DNA from: Actinacidiphila glaucinigra
GTDB lineage: Bacteria > Actinomycetota > Actinomycetes > Streptomycetales > Streptomycetaceae
Reading direction: 5' to 3'
DNA: 64,000 nucleotides
Assembly: GCF_900188405.1 (NCBI RefSeq)
Contig: NZ_FZOF01000028.1
Coordinates: forward strand, 1 to 64,000
The notes under the pieces were generated by a model that was not told where the DNA came from, did no database searches, and saw nothing but the letters and a program-made list of their open reading frames with translations. Numbering within the stretch: position 1 is the first letter of the stretch; every line of letters begins with the position of its first letter. Below are positions 49,732 through 58,279 of this stretch, one piece after another. Position numbers and translations under genes: made by a program.

Positions 49732-50502
49732 ATGGGGAGATTCCTGGGCGCGGCGCTGGCGTTGGCGGTGACCGCGGGCGCGCTGGCGCTGGTCTATGCG
49801 GTGGGCGCGCCGCTGCCGGCGGTCCTGGGGGTGGGAGCCGGGGTGCTGTGCCTGCTGTGGCTGCTCGTCCTGCTCACGGTGCCGTGGAACGTCTACTTCC
49901 GGGCGCGGTCGGTGCTGGCCGAGATCGCGGTGAGCCGGGAGAAGGGACTGACGGTCCCTCAGGCGCGGGACGACGAGGCCGCGCGGATCGCCCGGACGAT
50001 GCTGCGGGTCGCCCTGGCGGGCCATCTGCTCACGGCGGCCGGGGTGGTGGCGGCGACAGTGGCGTCCGGTCGCGGCGCGGGGTACTGGATCGCCGGGTTC
50101 TTCCTGCTGAGCATGGTGTTCCGGCCGGCGGGCGCGTGGTTCGGCCAGCTGCGGAAGCGGCTGGGCACCCTGCTGAAGGACGTCACCCATCCGCGGGACG
50201 ACGTACTGGCGCTCAAGCAGCGCGTCGAGCGCACGGACAACGGCATCAAGGTCCTCGAGGGCAAGGCCGAGGAGCAGTACCGGGCCCTTGCCGAACTGCG
50301 GCGCGGCATGGATGCGCTGGGGGTCTCGGTGTACGAGCGCGCCGAGGACGCCGACCGCCGGATCACCGCGCTGGCCCGGGAGTTCGAGTCCACGATCGAC
50401 CGGCTCACGGACAACGAGGAGATCATCACGGGCCTCAAGGCCTTCCTCCGCCTGCTGCGCGCGGGTGACGTCACCCCCGGCCGGACCGCGCCCGACGCCT
50501 GA
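49732..50502 (+). CDS. Membrane protein with coiled-coil tail
   Basis: 256 residues from ATG 49732 (GGAGG upstream); TTG 49720 is an alternative with a better GAAGGAGG. Four hydrophobic segments (FLGAALALAVTAGALALVY, VGAGVLCLLWLLVLLTV, ALAGHLLTAAGVVAATVA, WIAGFFLLSMVF) are followed by about 110 residues with strong coiled-coil character (KQRVERTDNGIKVLEGKAEE, ITALAREFESTIDRLTD). No family was recognised. A structural or partner-binding role at the membrane is possible. Confidence 0.7.
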   Translation: MGRFLGAALALAVTAGALALVYAVGAPLPAVLGVGAGVLCLLWLLVLLTVPWNVYFRARSVLAEIAVSREKGLTVPQARDDEAARIARTMLRVALAGHLLTAAGVVAATVASGRGAGYWIAGFFLLSMVFRPAGAWFGQLRKRLGTLLKDVTHPRDDVLALKQRVERTDNGIKVLEGKAEEQYRALAELRRGMDALGVSVYERAEDADRRITALAREFESTIDRLTDNEEIITGLKAFLRLLRAGDVTPGRTAPDA

Positions 50503-50545
50503 CGGGACACGCGGCGGCTTCCCGTACGGCCGGACCGGGCCGGGC

Positions 50546-51487
50546 CTATGCTGACGGCTCGGCCGGGCCCGCCGCCAGGGAGCTGAAGCCGGTCAGCTTC
50601 GCCGGGTTGAGCACCCACATCAGCTGGTCGATGCCCCGCTCGGAGGCGGTGATGCTGAGCAGGGCCATCGGCGTGCCGGCGTGGATGACGAGTGCCGCGG
50701 TCTGCCCGTTCGCCTCGACCCACACCACCTCCGTGTCGATCCAGAAGCGCGGCGCGAAGGCGGTGATGAACCGCGCCACCTTGGCACTGCCCAACACGGG
50801 GACCTTGGCGGCGTTGCGCACGGCGCCGCCACCGTCGCCGTAGTTCACCACGTCCGTGGCGAGCAGCTTCTCCAGGCCGGCCATGTCGCCCGCCCGGGCG
50901 GCCGCCACGAACGCCTCGAGAAGCCGGCGGTGCTCCGCCGTGCCCACCTGCTCGCGCCGCCCGGCGGCGATGTGCTTGCGGGCGCGGCTGACCAGTTGGC
51001 GGGAGTTGGCCTCGCTCAGGTCGAGCACGCCGGCGATCTCGCGGTACGGGTAGTCGAAGGCCTCGCGCAGCACGTACGCGGCCCGCTCGGTGGGCGTGAG
51101 CCGCTCCAGCAGGAGCAGCACCGCGATCTCCACCGCCTCGCCGCGTTCGGCGCCCAGCGCGGGGTCGGAGCGGGTGTCGACCGGTTCGGGCAGCCAGGGC
51201 CCGACGTAGCCCTCGCGCCGGACGCGGGCGGACTGGGTGACGTTGATGGCCAGCCGGGTCGTCGCGGTGGTCAGGAACGCGGTCGGGTTCTCCACCGCGT
51301 CGCGGTCCGTGGCCTGCCATTTCAGCCAGACGTCCTGGACCACGTCCTCGGCCTCCGCGGCGCTGCCGAGCATCCGGTACGCGATGCCGAACAATCGGGG
51401 GCGCAGGGCCGTGAACACCGCCGCGGCCTCGTCGAGCGAGCCGTCGCGCTCCGCGTCCCCTGGCTGCATCGTCGCGTTTTCCTCCAC
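50546..51487 (-). CDS. sigJ: ECF41-type RNA polymerase sigma factor (SigJ-like)
   Basis: 313 residues, ATG 51487. Regions sigma2 (FGIAYRMLGSAAEAEDVVQD) and sigma4 (DYPYREIAGVLDLSEANSRQ) are followed by a SnoaL-like C-terminal domain that regulates activity in this ECF group. Diagnostic motifs are present: WLPEP between domains, YGDGGG, and NPAKL near the end. ECF41 genes usually lie next to a carboxymuconolactone decarboxylase-like or oxidoreductase gene; none is adjacent here. An in-frame ATG seven codons on is an alternative start. Confidence 0.9.
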   Translation of the reverse strand: MEENATMQPGDAERDGSLDEAAAVFTALRPRLFGIAYRMLGSAAEAEDVVQDVWLKWQATDRDAVENPTAFLTTATTRLAINVTQSARVRREGYVGPWLPEPVDTRSDPALGAERGEAVEIAVLLLLERLTPTERAAYVLREAFDYPYREIAGVLDLSEANSRQLVSRARKHIAAGRREQVGTAEHRRLLEAFVAAARAGDMAGLEKLLATDVVNYGDGGGAVRNAAKVPVLGSAKVARFITAFAPRFWIDTEVVWVEANGQTAALVIHAGTPMALLSITASERGIDQLMWVLNPAKLTGFSSLAAGPAEPSA

Positions 51488-51827
51488 CGTCGCATCCGCC
51501 CTTGCCAGCCGTTCCAGCCTACACAGACGGCGATTTCCTCCGAGCCAGGGGGCACGCCGCGCCCCCGGACCGGTCCGCGTATTCCAGGGGTGTCGCCGCC
51601 GTGCGGCGTGTGTTCACACGGGGACGCGTGTGAAGAGGCGAGGCCCGCCGCCGGGCGGGGGAATTGCCGGCCGCATTCCGGTCCGATTCCCGCCCCATTC
51701 CGCGCCCGGCCCTCGAACACGCGATCCCCAATATCCGACCGGGCAGCCGCTCCGTTTGTGACAGCGAAATCAGCCGGCGATCCCCGCCGGTTGCGTGCGG
51801 CGTGTGCACAGATCTTCACGGAATTTC
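51488..51827. other. Intergenic region between sigma factor and lexA genes
   Basis: About 340 bp without a supported gene. It holds the divergent 5' leaders of the sigma factor and lexA. A half-matching LexA-type site GAACACGCGATC occurs at 51715-51726. No hairpin of note was seen. Confidence 0.4.
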
Positions 51828-51866
51828 GCACACGCGTTCCAAAAGCGTCCTGGAGCAGGGTAACGT
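51828..51866 (+). promoter_or_regulatory. Candidate lexA promoter with degenerate SOS box
   Basis: GCACACGCGTTC (51828-51839) reads on the other strand as GAACGCGTGTGC, one base from the actinobacterial SOS pattern GAAC-N4-GTTC. It overlaps a possible -35 TTCCAA (51837-51842) with -10 TAACGT (51861-51866). Confidence 0.4.
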
Positions 51867-51905
51867 TGCGTATCGCAGCAAGATCCGTACAGGGAGGGAC
51901 GGGGC

Positions 51906-52604
51906 ATGGAGCCCACCACTACGACAGTGCGCCGTGGGCGCCCGCAGGGCTCGGACAATCCCGGCCCCGACGGGCTGACCAACCGTCAGACCCGTATCGT
52001 CGAGGCGATCCTGAGTTCGGTGGAGAACCGCGGATTCCCGCCGTCGATGCGCGAGATCGGTGAGGCCGTGGGGCTGGCCAGCACGTCCTCGGTCGCCCAC
52101 CAACTGGCGGTGCTGCAGCGCAAGGGTGTCATCGAGCAGGATCCGCACCGCCCGCGCGCCTACCGCGTGCGCTGCTCCTGGCCCTCGCAAGCCGACTCCG
52201 AGCCGGGCGCGCAGCCCGTCAGCGCCTCCCCGTCCGCGCGGGTGCCGGTGATCGGCCGGATCGCGGCCGGCACGCCGATCCTCGCCGAGGAGCAGGTCGA
52301 CGAGGTCTTCGTGCTCCCCCGGCAGATCGTCGGCGCCGGCGAGCTGTTCGCCCTCAAGGTGGTCGGCGACTCCATGACGGGCGTCGCGATCTGCGACGGC
52401 GACTGGGTCACGGTGCGCAGTCAGGACGCGGCCGACCACGGCGACATCGTGGCCGCGATGATCGACGGCGAGGCCACCGTCAAGCGGCTCAAGCACGAGG
52501 GCGACCGGGTCTGGCTCATGCCGCACAACCCGGCCTACGACCCGATCCCCGGCGAGGAGGCGGTCATCCTGGGCAAGGTGGTCGCCGTGCTGCGGCGCCT
52601 CTGA
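51906..52604 (+). CDS. lexA: LexA repressor
   Basis: 232 residues, ATG 51906 behind AGGGAGGGACGG. SOS repressor: N-terminal winged helix (FPPSMREIGEAVGLASTSSV), self-cleavage site in GRIAAGTPILAE, catalytic Ser in VVGDSMTG, and Lys in EATVKRLK. All residues for RecA-stimulated autoproteolysis are present. Typical actinobacterial lexA lies divergent from nrdR; here the upstream neighbour is an ECF sigma gene. That context raises the possibility of a second LexA in this genome, although the protein itself looks fully functional. Confidence 0.95.
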   Translation: MEPTTTTVRRGRPQGSDNPGPDGLTNRQTRIVEAILSSVENRGFPPSMREIGEAVGLASTSSVAHQLAVLQRKGVIEQDPHRPRAYRVRCSWPSQADSEPGAQPVSASPSARVPVIGRIAAGTPILAEEQVDEVFVLPRQIVGAGELFALKVVGDSMTGVAICDGDWVTVRSQDAADHGDIVAAMIDGEATVKRLKHEGDRVWLMPHNPAYDPIPGEEAVILGKVVAVLRRL

Positions 52605-52625
52605 GAGCGGGCGCGAAGGCCCCGC

Positions 52626-53300
52626 TCAGTCCGCCGCCCCGGGCAGCACCGACCGGAGCCCGCCCAGCAGATGGGCCCGGAAGGCGGCGTCCTGGTAGGC
52701 CTCCGCGGAGTGCCCCAGCGCCGTGTAGAAGACGGGCCCTCCGCCGTACTCGTGGCACCAGACCAGCGGATGGTCCGCGCCCATCGAGCCTCCGGTGTAC
52801 GAGGACTCGTCGGCGGAGGCCAGGACCCGCACGCCGGGGCGGGGGCTGCGGTCGAAGTCATACCACTCGTCGGTGACCTTCCAGGCCCCGCCCAGGTGCG
52901 CGGTGGCCGGATGGGCGGTGTCCTCGACCAGGACCGTGCCCTTCTGCAGGGGCGGATGCCCGGTGAAGCGCGCGCCCAGCAGCTCCCCGTAGTACGGCCA
53001 GTCGTACTCCGTGCAGGCCGCCGCGTGCACGCCCATGAACCCGGCGCCGTCCGCGTGGTGCGCCGCGAGGGCGGCCCGGCCGGTGTCACCGAGCACCTCC
53101 CCGCTGGTGGAGAGGAACACCACGGCGTCGTACGGGCGCAGACGGGCCCCCTCGAAGTCCTCGGGCCGTTCGGTGGCGTCCACCCGGAAGCCGTGCTGCT
53201 CCCCCAGTTCGGTGAGGGCCCTGACCCCGTCGGGGATCGAGTCGTGCCGGTAGGCGGTGGTGCGGGTGTAGACGAGCACACGGGGGTCGCGGCGGGACAA
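52626..53300 (-). CDS. ThuA-domain protein
   Basis: 224 residues from a TTG at 53300 with GGGAGAG upstream; the frame continues to 53363. ThuA-like glutamine-amidotransferase fold: RVLVYTRTTAYRHDSIPDGV, YDAVVFLSTSGEVL, GFMGVHAAACTEYDWPYYGE, the His in FTGHPP, and HPLVWCHEYGGGPVFYTALGH. Family members are linked to sugar metabolism (trehalose utilisation) but lack a proven reaction. The stop lies 22 bp from that of the convergent lexA. Confidence 0.9.
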   Translation of the reverse strand: MSRRDPRVLVYTRTTAYRHDSIPDGVRALTELGEQHGFRVDATERPEDFEGARLRPYDAVVFLSTSGEVLGDTGRAALAAHHADGAGFMGVHAAACTEYDWPYYGELLGARFTGHPPLQKGTVLVEDTAHPATAHLGGAWKVTDEWYDFDRSPRPGVRVLASADESSYTGGSMGADHPLVWCHEYGGGPVFYTALGHSAEAYQDAAFRAHLLGGLRSVLPGAAD

Positions 53301-53409
53301 TCGGCTCTCCCAGGACGGTGACGGACGGCGGGCGGCCGGCGGCTGACGGCCGGCGGCGCCCACCAGTCTCCCCGGCGCCGCCGCGGGGTCGACGGCGGCC
53401 GGGCTCCCG

Positions 53410-54345
53410 TCAGTGCCCGATGCTGTCGATCAGCTCGCGGGCACCCTGCCGCAGCAGTGCCACCGCGACCGACGTCCCGAGGGTGGCGGGGTCCAGGGGG
53501 CCGGCCCACTCGTGGGCGTCGAGGACGGTCTTGCCGTCCGGTGAGAAGACCCGGGCCCGCAGCGAGAGCCTGCCGTCGCGTTCGGCGTGGGCGTAGCCGG
53601 CGATCGGGCTGTTGCAGTGGCCCTGCAGGACGTGCAGGAACATCCGCTCGGCCGTGGTCTCCCGGTGCGCGGCCGGGTCGCCGAGGTCGCTCACGACGTC
53701 GATCGTCTCGGCGTCGCCCTCCCGGCACTGCAGGGCCAGGACGCCGGCACCGATCGGCGGGATCATCGTCTCCACCGGCAGCACCTCGCTGATGACGTCG
53801 GTCCTGCCGATGCGCTCCAGCCCCGAGACAGCCAGGAGCAGCGCGTCCGCGTCGCCCGCGGCGAGCTTCTCCAGCCGCCGGTTGGCGTTGCCGCGCATGG
53901 GGACGCAGGTCAGGTGCGGGTGCGAGGCCATGATCTGTGCGATGCGGCGCACGGAGGACGTGCCGATGCGCGTGCCGGGCGGGAGCCGGTCGAGGGTCAG
54001 ACCGCCGGGGTGCACCAGGGCGTCACGGATGTCGTCCCGCTTCAGGAACGCGGCGAAGACCGTACCCGCGGGCAGCGGCCGGTCGGCGGGGACGTCCTTC
54101 ACGCAGTGGACGGCCAGGTCGGCCCGGCCCTCCAGGAGTGCGGCATCGACCTCCTTGGTGAACGCGCCCTTGCCGCCGAGGCGGGCGAGGTCGCCCATCC
54201 AGCGGTCACCGGACGTGGTGACGGGCACGACCTCCGTCCGGATGCCGGGGTGGAGCGCGGCCAGTTCCGCGCGGACGCGCTCGACCTGGGCCAGTGCCAT
54301 CGGGGAGGAGCGGGAGACGATGCGGATCAGCTCGGGGACTGCCAT
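53410..54345 (-). CDS. hemC: Hydroxymethylbilane synthase (porphobilinogen deaminase)
   Basis: 311 residues, ATG 54345. Condenses four porphobilinogen molecules in tetrapyrrole synthesis. Key features are present: catalytic Asp in AVHCVKDVPAD, Arg pair in GTSSVRRIAQI, MRGNANRRLEKL (the family usually has RGNxxTRL), and the dipyrromethane-carrying Cys in LQGHCNSPIAGY. It is not next to hemA, hemB or hemD, so it is likely a second, stand-alone copy. Divergent from the glycosyltransferase gene. Confidence 0.92.
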   Translation of the reverse strand: MAVPELIRIVSRSSPMALAQVERVRAELAALHPGIRTEVVPVTTSGDRWMGDLARLGGKGAFTKEVDAALLEGRADLAVHCVKDVPADRPLPAGTVFAAFLKRDDIRDALVHPGGLTLDRLPPGTRIGTSSVRRIAQIMASHPHLTCVPMRGNANRRLEKLAAGDADALLLAVSGLERIGRTDVISEVLPVETMIPPIGAGVLALQCREGDAETIDVVSDLGDPAAHRETTAERMFLHVLQGHCNSPIAGYAHAERDGRLSLRARVFSPDGKTVLDAHEWAGPLDPATLGTSVAVALLRQGARELIDSIGH

Positions 54346-54501
54346 GAGCCCACGGTACGGCGTCCCGCACACGTCCCGCGCAACAGCCCCAACCCCACGC
54401 GCGCAGCGGACGGCGGGGCTAGTCTGTCCCGCGGCGCCCACCGGGAGGGCGCCGGCGCGGGGACGTGGCGCCACAGGGACACGCGACGGGGTAAGCGCAC
54501 C

Positions 54502-56217
54502 ATGACGCAGGAACGGCCCTCGCCCGCCGCGGTGTCCCCCGATCCGGCGACGCCCGCCGCCGTCGTCACGGCGCCGGTGCGCCGCTTCCCGGCTCCGCCG
54601 CTGCGGCACCGCCGCACGCTGTACGCCCTGGCCGTGCTGGCGCTCCTCGCGCAGATGGCGTTCGCGATGGTCACGACGGCCGTCCGGCAGACGCCCACCA
54701 TCGACGAGCCGGTGTACGTGGGCGCCGCGACGGTCTATCTGCGGGAGCACAGCCTGCGCTTCAACCCCGAGCACCCGCCACTCGGCAAGCTGGTCATCGC
54801 CGGTGGTCTGGCCTTCGCCCACCCGCGCCTCGACCCGGCCTTCGAGGGCGACCAGACGGAGCTCGGGCGCAGTGTGCTCTACGAGTCCGGCAACGATCCC
54901 TGGCACCTGATGCTGGCCGCCCGGCTGCCGATGATCGCGCTGACGCTGCTGTTCGGACTGGTGGTGCTCGCCTTCGCGCGCGATCTCACCGGGCCCGCCG
55001 GGGCGCTGCTCGCGCTCGCCCTGTACGCGTTCTCGCCGGATGTGATCGCGCACGGCTCCCTCGCCACCCTCGACGTCCCGGCTGCGGGCTTCCTGCTGAC
55101 GTCGGTGTGGGCGCTGTGGCGGGCCCGCGAGCGTCCCCGGCTCCATCTGCCGCTCGCCGGTGCGGCGTTGGGCGCGGCGCTCGCCACACGGATGAGCGCG
55201 CTCCCCGCGGTGCCGGTCCTGCTGCTCCTGGCCGCGCTGTCGGTGTGGCACGCGGACGGGCGGGGCGAGCGGTGGCCCCCCACCGCCCGGTCGCTGCGGC
55301 GCGCCGCCGTCGCCGCGGGCGGCGTCGGGCTCGTCGCCGTCGCGGTGGTGTGGGCGGCCTATCTGGCCGTCGACCCGCGGCTGCGCTGGACGGCGCCGGA
55401 CACCCTGCCGGACCTGCACGGCCTGCGGGCCCTGGCCGTGGACGCGCTCCCGCTTCCCCAGGCGTACCGGGACGGGATGGCGGTCCAGTTCGGTTTCGAG
55501 GACTCGACCTTCGAGGGCTTCCTCTTCGGCCGCCACTACAGCGGGGCGCTCTGGTACTACCTGCCCGCCGCGGTGCTGGTGAAGGCGCCGCTCGGCATGC
55601 TCGTCCTGTGGCTCGCCGGCACGGCCGTGCTGCTCGCCGTCCCCCGGCTGCGCCCCGCCGCCCCGTACCTGCTCGTCCCCGCGGCCGTGCTGACGGCGGC
55701 CGCGATGACCGGCTCGCGGGACTTCGGCGTCCGCTACGTGGTCTTCCTGCCGATGTTCGGGGCGGTCGCGGCGGCCTGTGTCACCGCCCTGCGACGGCGG
55801 TGGGCGGACGTGGCGGCGGCGGCGCTCGTCGCCTTCGTCGCCGTCAGTTCGCTGCGGACCTTCCCGTACTACCTGCAGTACTCCAACGAGGCCTTCGGCG
55901 GAACGTCGAAGACCCATCTGCGCCTGCACGACTCCAACGTCGACTGGGGCCAGGACCTGGGCCGTCTCGCCGACCGGCTCCACGAGAAGCACCCCGGGGA
56001 GCCGGTGTGGCTGGTCTACAAGGGCAGCGGGGTCCCCGCCCACTACGGCATCCACGCCGCCGACCCGCGCAAGGTCCCCGAAGACCGGGTCCACGGGCTG
56101 CTCGTGGTCTCGGACTCGGCGGTCGCCAAGGCGGAGGGCCGGCTGGCGGAACTCATCGCCGGCAGCACGCCGATCGACGAGGTGGGGCACTCGATCACGA
56201 TCTACCGCCGCGACTGA
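54502..56217 (+). CDS. GT39-like (ArnT/PMT superfamily) glycosyltransferase, membrane
   Basis: 571 residues, ATG 54502. Polytopic GT-C fold: the first lumenal loop holds the catalytic acidic motif TPTIDEPVYVGAA and the conserved NPEHPPLGKLVI. About eleven hydrophobic helices follow, and then a C-terminal soluble domain (HDSNVDWGQDLGRL, VWLVYKGSGVPAHYG, DRVHGLLVVSDS). It would transfer sugar from a lipid-linked donor to proteins or envelope polymers. The substrate is not determined from sequence. Confidence 0.88.
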   Translation: MTQERPSPAAVSPDPATPAAVVTAPVRRFPAPPLRHRRTLYALAVLALLAQMAFAMVTTAVRQTPTIDEPVYVGAATVYLREHSLRFNPEHPPLGKLVIAGGLAFAHPRLDPAFEGDQTELGRSVLYESGNDPWHLMLAARLPMIALTLLFGLVVLAFARDLTGPAGALLALALYAFSPDVIAHGSLATLDVPAAGFLLTSVWALWRARERPRLHLPLAGAALGAALATRMSALPAVPVLLLLAALSVWHADGRGERWPPTARSLRRAAVAAGGVGLVAVAVVWAAYLAVDPRLRWTAPDTLPDLHGLRALAVDALPLPQAYRDGMAVQFGFEDSTFEGFLFGRHYSGALWYYLPAAVLVKAPLGMLVLWLAGTAVLLAVPRLRPAAPYLLVPAAVLTAAAMTGSRDFGVRYVVFLPMFGAVAAACVTALRRRWADVAAAALVAFVAVSSLRTFPYYLQYSNEAFGGTSKTHLRLHDSNVDWGQDLGRLADRLHEKHPGEPVWLVYKGSGVPAHYGIHAADPRKVPEDRVHGLLVVSDSAVAKAEGRLAELIAGSTPIDEVGHSITIYRRD

Positions 56218-56222
56218 CGCCC

Positions 56223-56250
56223 GCGCCGCCCCCGTCCGGGAGGGCGGCGC
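56223..56250. terminator. Bidirectional hairpin
   Basis: Arms GCGCCGCCC (56223-56231) and GGGCGGCGC (56242-56250), between convergent glycosyltransferase and methyltransferase genes. Confidence 0.6.
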
Positions 56251-56263
56251 CGGCGGCGCGGTG

Positions 56264-57187
56264 TCAGGGCTTGCGCGCCACCACGGCGTAGACGTTGATG
56301 TCCGCGTCGGTGACGTCGGTGATGCTCCGGTAGCGGATCTTGTCGATGTCCTCGAGACCCTCGACGAACTCCGGGGAGGCGTCGGCGTGGGCGGCGAGGG
56401 TGTCGTCGGCGTTGTCCGGGCGCCAGTGGTGCACGGGGACGAGGCCGGGCTCCACGATCTCCAGGCCGTTGTCCGTGATGAAGCGCAGGACCTCGGCGTG
56501 CTCGCGGAGCACGAAGGAGAAGCCGCGGTCCTTGTAGGTCTTGGCGACCTTGGCGATCTGCTCCGCGTTGAGGTCGGAGGTGAGGTGGCTCAGCACGACG
56601 TGGCTGCCCGAGGGCAGCGCGTCGACGAGGTGCTTGACGATGCCGTACGCCTCGTCGTCCTCGACGAAGTGCAGGACGGCGACGAGCACGAGCGCGACGG
56701 GCTCGGCGAGGTCCAGCGTGCCGGCCGCGTCGCGCAGGATCGCGGCGGGGTCGCGCAGGTCCGCGTCGATGTAGTCGGTCCGGCCCTCCGGACCGCTGGT
56801 CAGCAGGGCGCGCGCGTGGGCCAGGACCACCGGGTCGTTGTCGACGTACACGACGCGCGCATCGGGGACGATGCGCTGCGCGATCTGGTGCACGTTCTCC
56901 TGCGTGGGCAGCCCGGTGCCGATGTCCAGGAACTGGCGGATGCCGGTCTCGCCCGCGATGTGGTTCACCGCGCGGCGCAGGAAGTCCCGGTTGTGCCGCA
57001 CGTCCAGGTAGCCGCGGGGATTGGCGGCCAGCGCGGCCGCGGCCGCATCGCGGTCGACGGGGTAGTTGTCCTTGCCGCCGAGGAAGACGTCGTAGACGCG
57101 CGCCGGATGCGCCTTGGTGGTGTCGATCCGCCTGCGGAGCTGCTCGGCGGAGTCGTAGTCGTTGGGAGCGTCGCTGCCGCTGGTCAT
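56264..57187 (-). CDS. DUF574-type SAM-dependent methyltransferase
   Basis: 307 residues from ATG 57187, with AGGGG six bases upstream; ATG 57193 is in frame but has no spacing. Streptomyces-expanded family PF04672: opening RVYDVFLGGKDNYPVDRDAA, SAM motif QFLDIGTGLPTQENVHQ, then VVYVDNDPVVLAHARALL and LVLVAVLHFVEDDEAY. Members are numerous in Streptomyces and their acceptors are largely unknown. Divergent from the NUDIX gene. Confidence 0.92.
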   Translation of the reverse strand: MTSGSDAPNDYDSAEQLRRRIDTTKAHPARVYDVFLGGKDNYPVDRDAAAAALAANPRGYLDVRHNRDFLRRAVNHIAGETGIRQFLDIGTGLPTQENVHQIAQRIVPDARVVYVDNDPVVLAHARALLTSGPEGRTDYIDADLRDPAAILRDAAGTLDLAEPVALVLVAVLHFVEDDEAYGIVKHLVDALPSGSHVVLSHLTSDLNAEQIAKVAKTYKDRGFSFVLREHAEVLRFITDNGLEIVEPGLVPVHHWRPDNADDTLAAHADASPEFVEGLEDIDKIRYRSITDVTDADINVYAVVARKP

Positions 57188-57391
57188 GGCCATCCCCTGG
57201 GGACTCGAATACGCGATCTGATCTGCACACAACTTAGCTGGTGAAACGGCGAGTTGGTGCCACCCCCACCGACTCGCCCGCGCGGTCCGTGAAGGGGTGC
57301 GCGCAGAAAGGCCGGAACGGGCCTGCCGTCGGGCGTACCCGATCGTTGACCTTGGTGACCGCACGGCCCCGGAACTGCCCTGGAGGCTCGC

Positions 57392-58279
57392 TTGACCTCG
57401 CTCCACGCCGCTGAACCGGCCGCAGAACCCCGCAGCGCCTCGGTGCTCGTCCACAACGACCGGGGCGAGTACCTCCTGCACCTGCGGGACCACCGTCCGG
57501 ACATCCGGAACCCCGGTACGTGGTCGCTGCCCGGCGGCGGCCGTGAGCCGCACGACACGTCCCTGGAGGCCGCGGCCCGGCGGAAGCTGCGCGAGGAAGC
57601 GGGGCTCGACCTGCCGGCACTGCGCGCCTTCGCGGTGGAGCACGTACACGACCGGGAAGGGTCACCCCTCCCGGTCCAGGTGTTCACCGCCCGCTGGAAC
57701 GGCGACCCGGACGCCCTGGAACCGACGGAAGGCGTCATGCTCCGGTGGTTCCGGCCGGAGGTCATGCCGCGGCTCCGGTTGAGCCACGCGACCCTGGAGC
57801 TCGTCCGCCGGCACGCCGGCCGGGCCACGGCGGGCGGCGGGAGCGTGCTGCACATCGTCGGTGCGCACCTGTACCTGGAGAACCCCGCCGGCGAGGTCCT
57901 GCTCGGACTGCGCCACCCCGACTCCGCGTTCGCCGGCGGCGAGTGGCACTTCCCCGCCGGGCACTGCGAACGGGAGAGCGCCGTGGCGTGCCTGGTCCGG
58001 GAGGCGGACGAGGAGGCGGGCCTGCGAATCAGCCCGGAGGACGCCGAGTTCGCGCACGCCGTGCACCTCGTGGACGCGGCGGGCGGGCGGCCCCGGATGC
58101 AGTTGGTCTTCCGGGTACGTCGCTGGCAGGGCGAACCGGTGGTCCGTGAGCCCGACAAGTGCCTGTCCTGGCGCTGGTGGCACCCGGACGCCCTCCCCGA
58201 ACGCCTGGTGCCGTACACCCGGGCCGCGATCGAGGGCATCCGCGCGGGCCGCCCCTACACCGAGTCGGGCTGGACATGA
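57392..58279 (+). CDS. Tandem-NUDIX domain hydrolase
   Basis: 295 residues from TTG 57392 (MTSLHAAEP), GGAGG upstream. Two NUDIX folds in one chain. The first (about residues 15-140) has SLPGGGREPHDTSLEAAARR and KLREEAGL, where the box residue before the LxEE segment is Lys instead of Glu. The second (about 155-285) has AGHCERESAVACLVREADEE, a normal metal-binding box. Hydrolysis of a nucleoside diphosphate derivative is expected mainly from domain 2. Its stop overlaps the kinase start (ATGA), so the two are coupled. Confidence 0.88.
   Translation: MTSLHAAEPAAEPRSASVLVHNDRGEYLLHLRDHRPDIRNPGTWSLPGGGREPHDTSLEAAARRKLREEAGLDLPALRAFAVEHVHDREGSPLPVQVFTARWNGDPDALEPTEGVMLRWFRPEVMPRLRLSHATLELVRRHAGRATAGGGSVLHIVGAHLYLENPAGEVLLGLRHPDSAFAGGEWHFPAGHCERESAVACLVREADEEAGLRISPEDAEFAHAVHLVDAAGGRPRMQLVFRVRRWQGEPVVREPDKCLSWRWWHPDALPERLVPYTRAAIEGIRAGRPYTESGWT

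Noticed and set aside
53410..56190. 926-residue minus-strand frame extending hemC across the glycosyltransferase
   Set aside because: The extension lacks family similarity and lies antisense to a well-supported membrane glycosyltransferase; HemC begins naturally at 54345.
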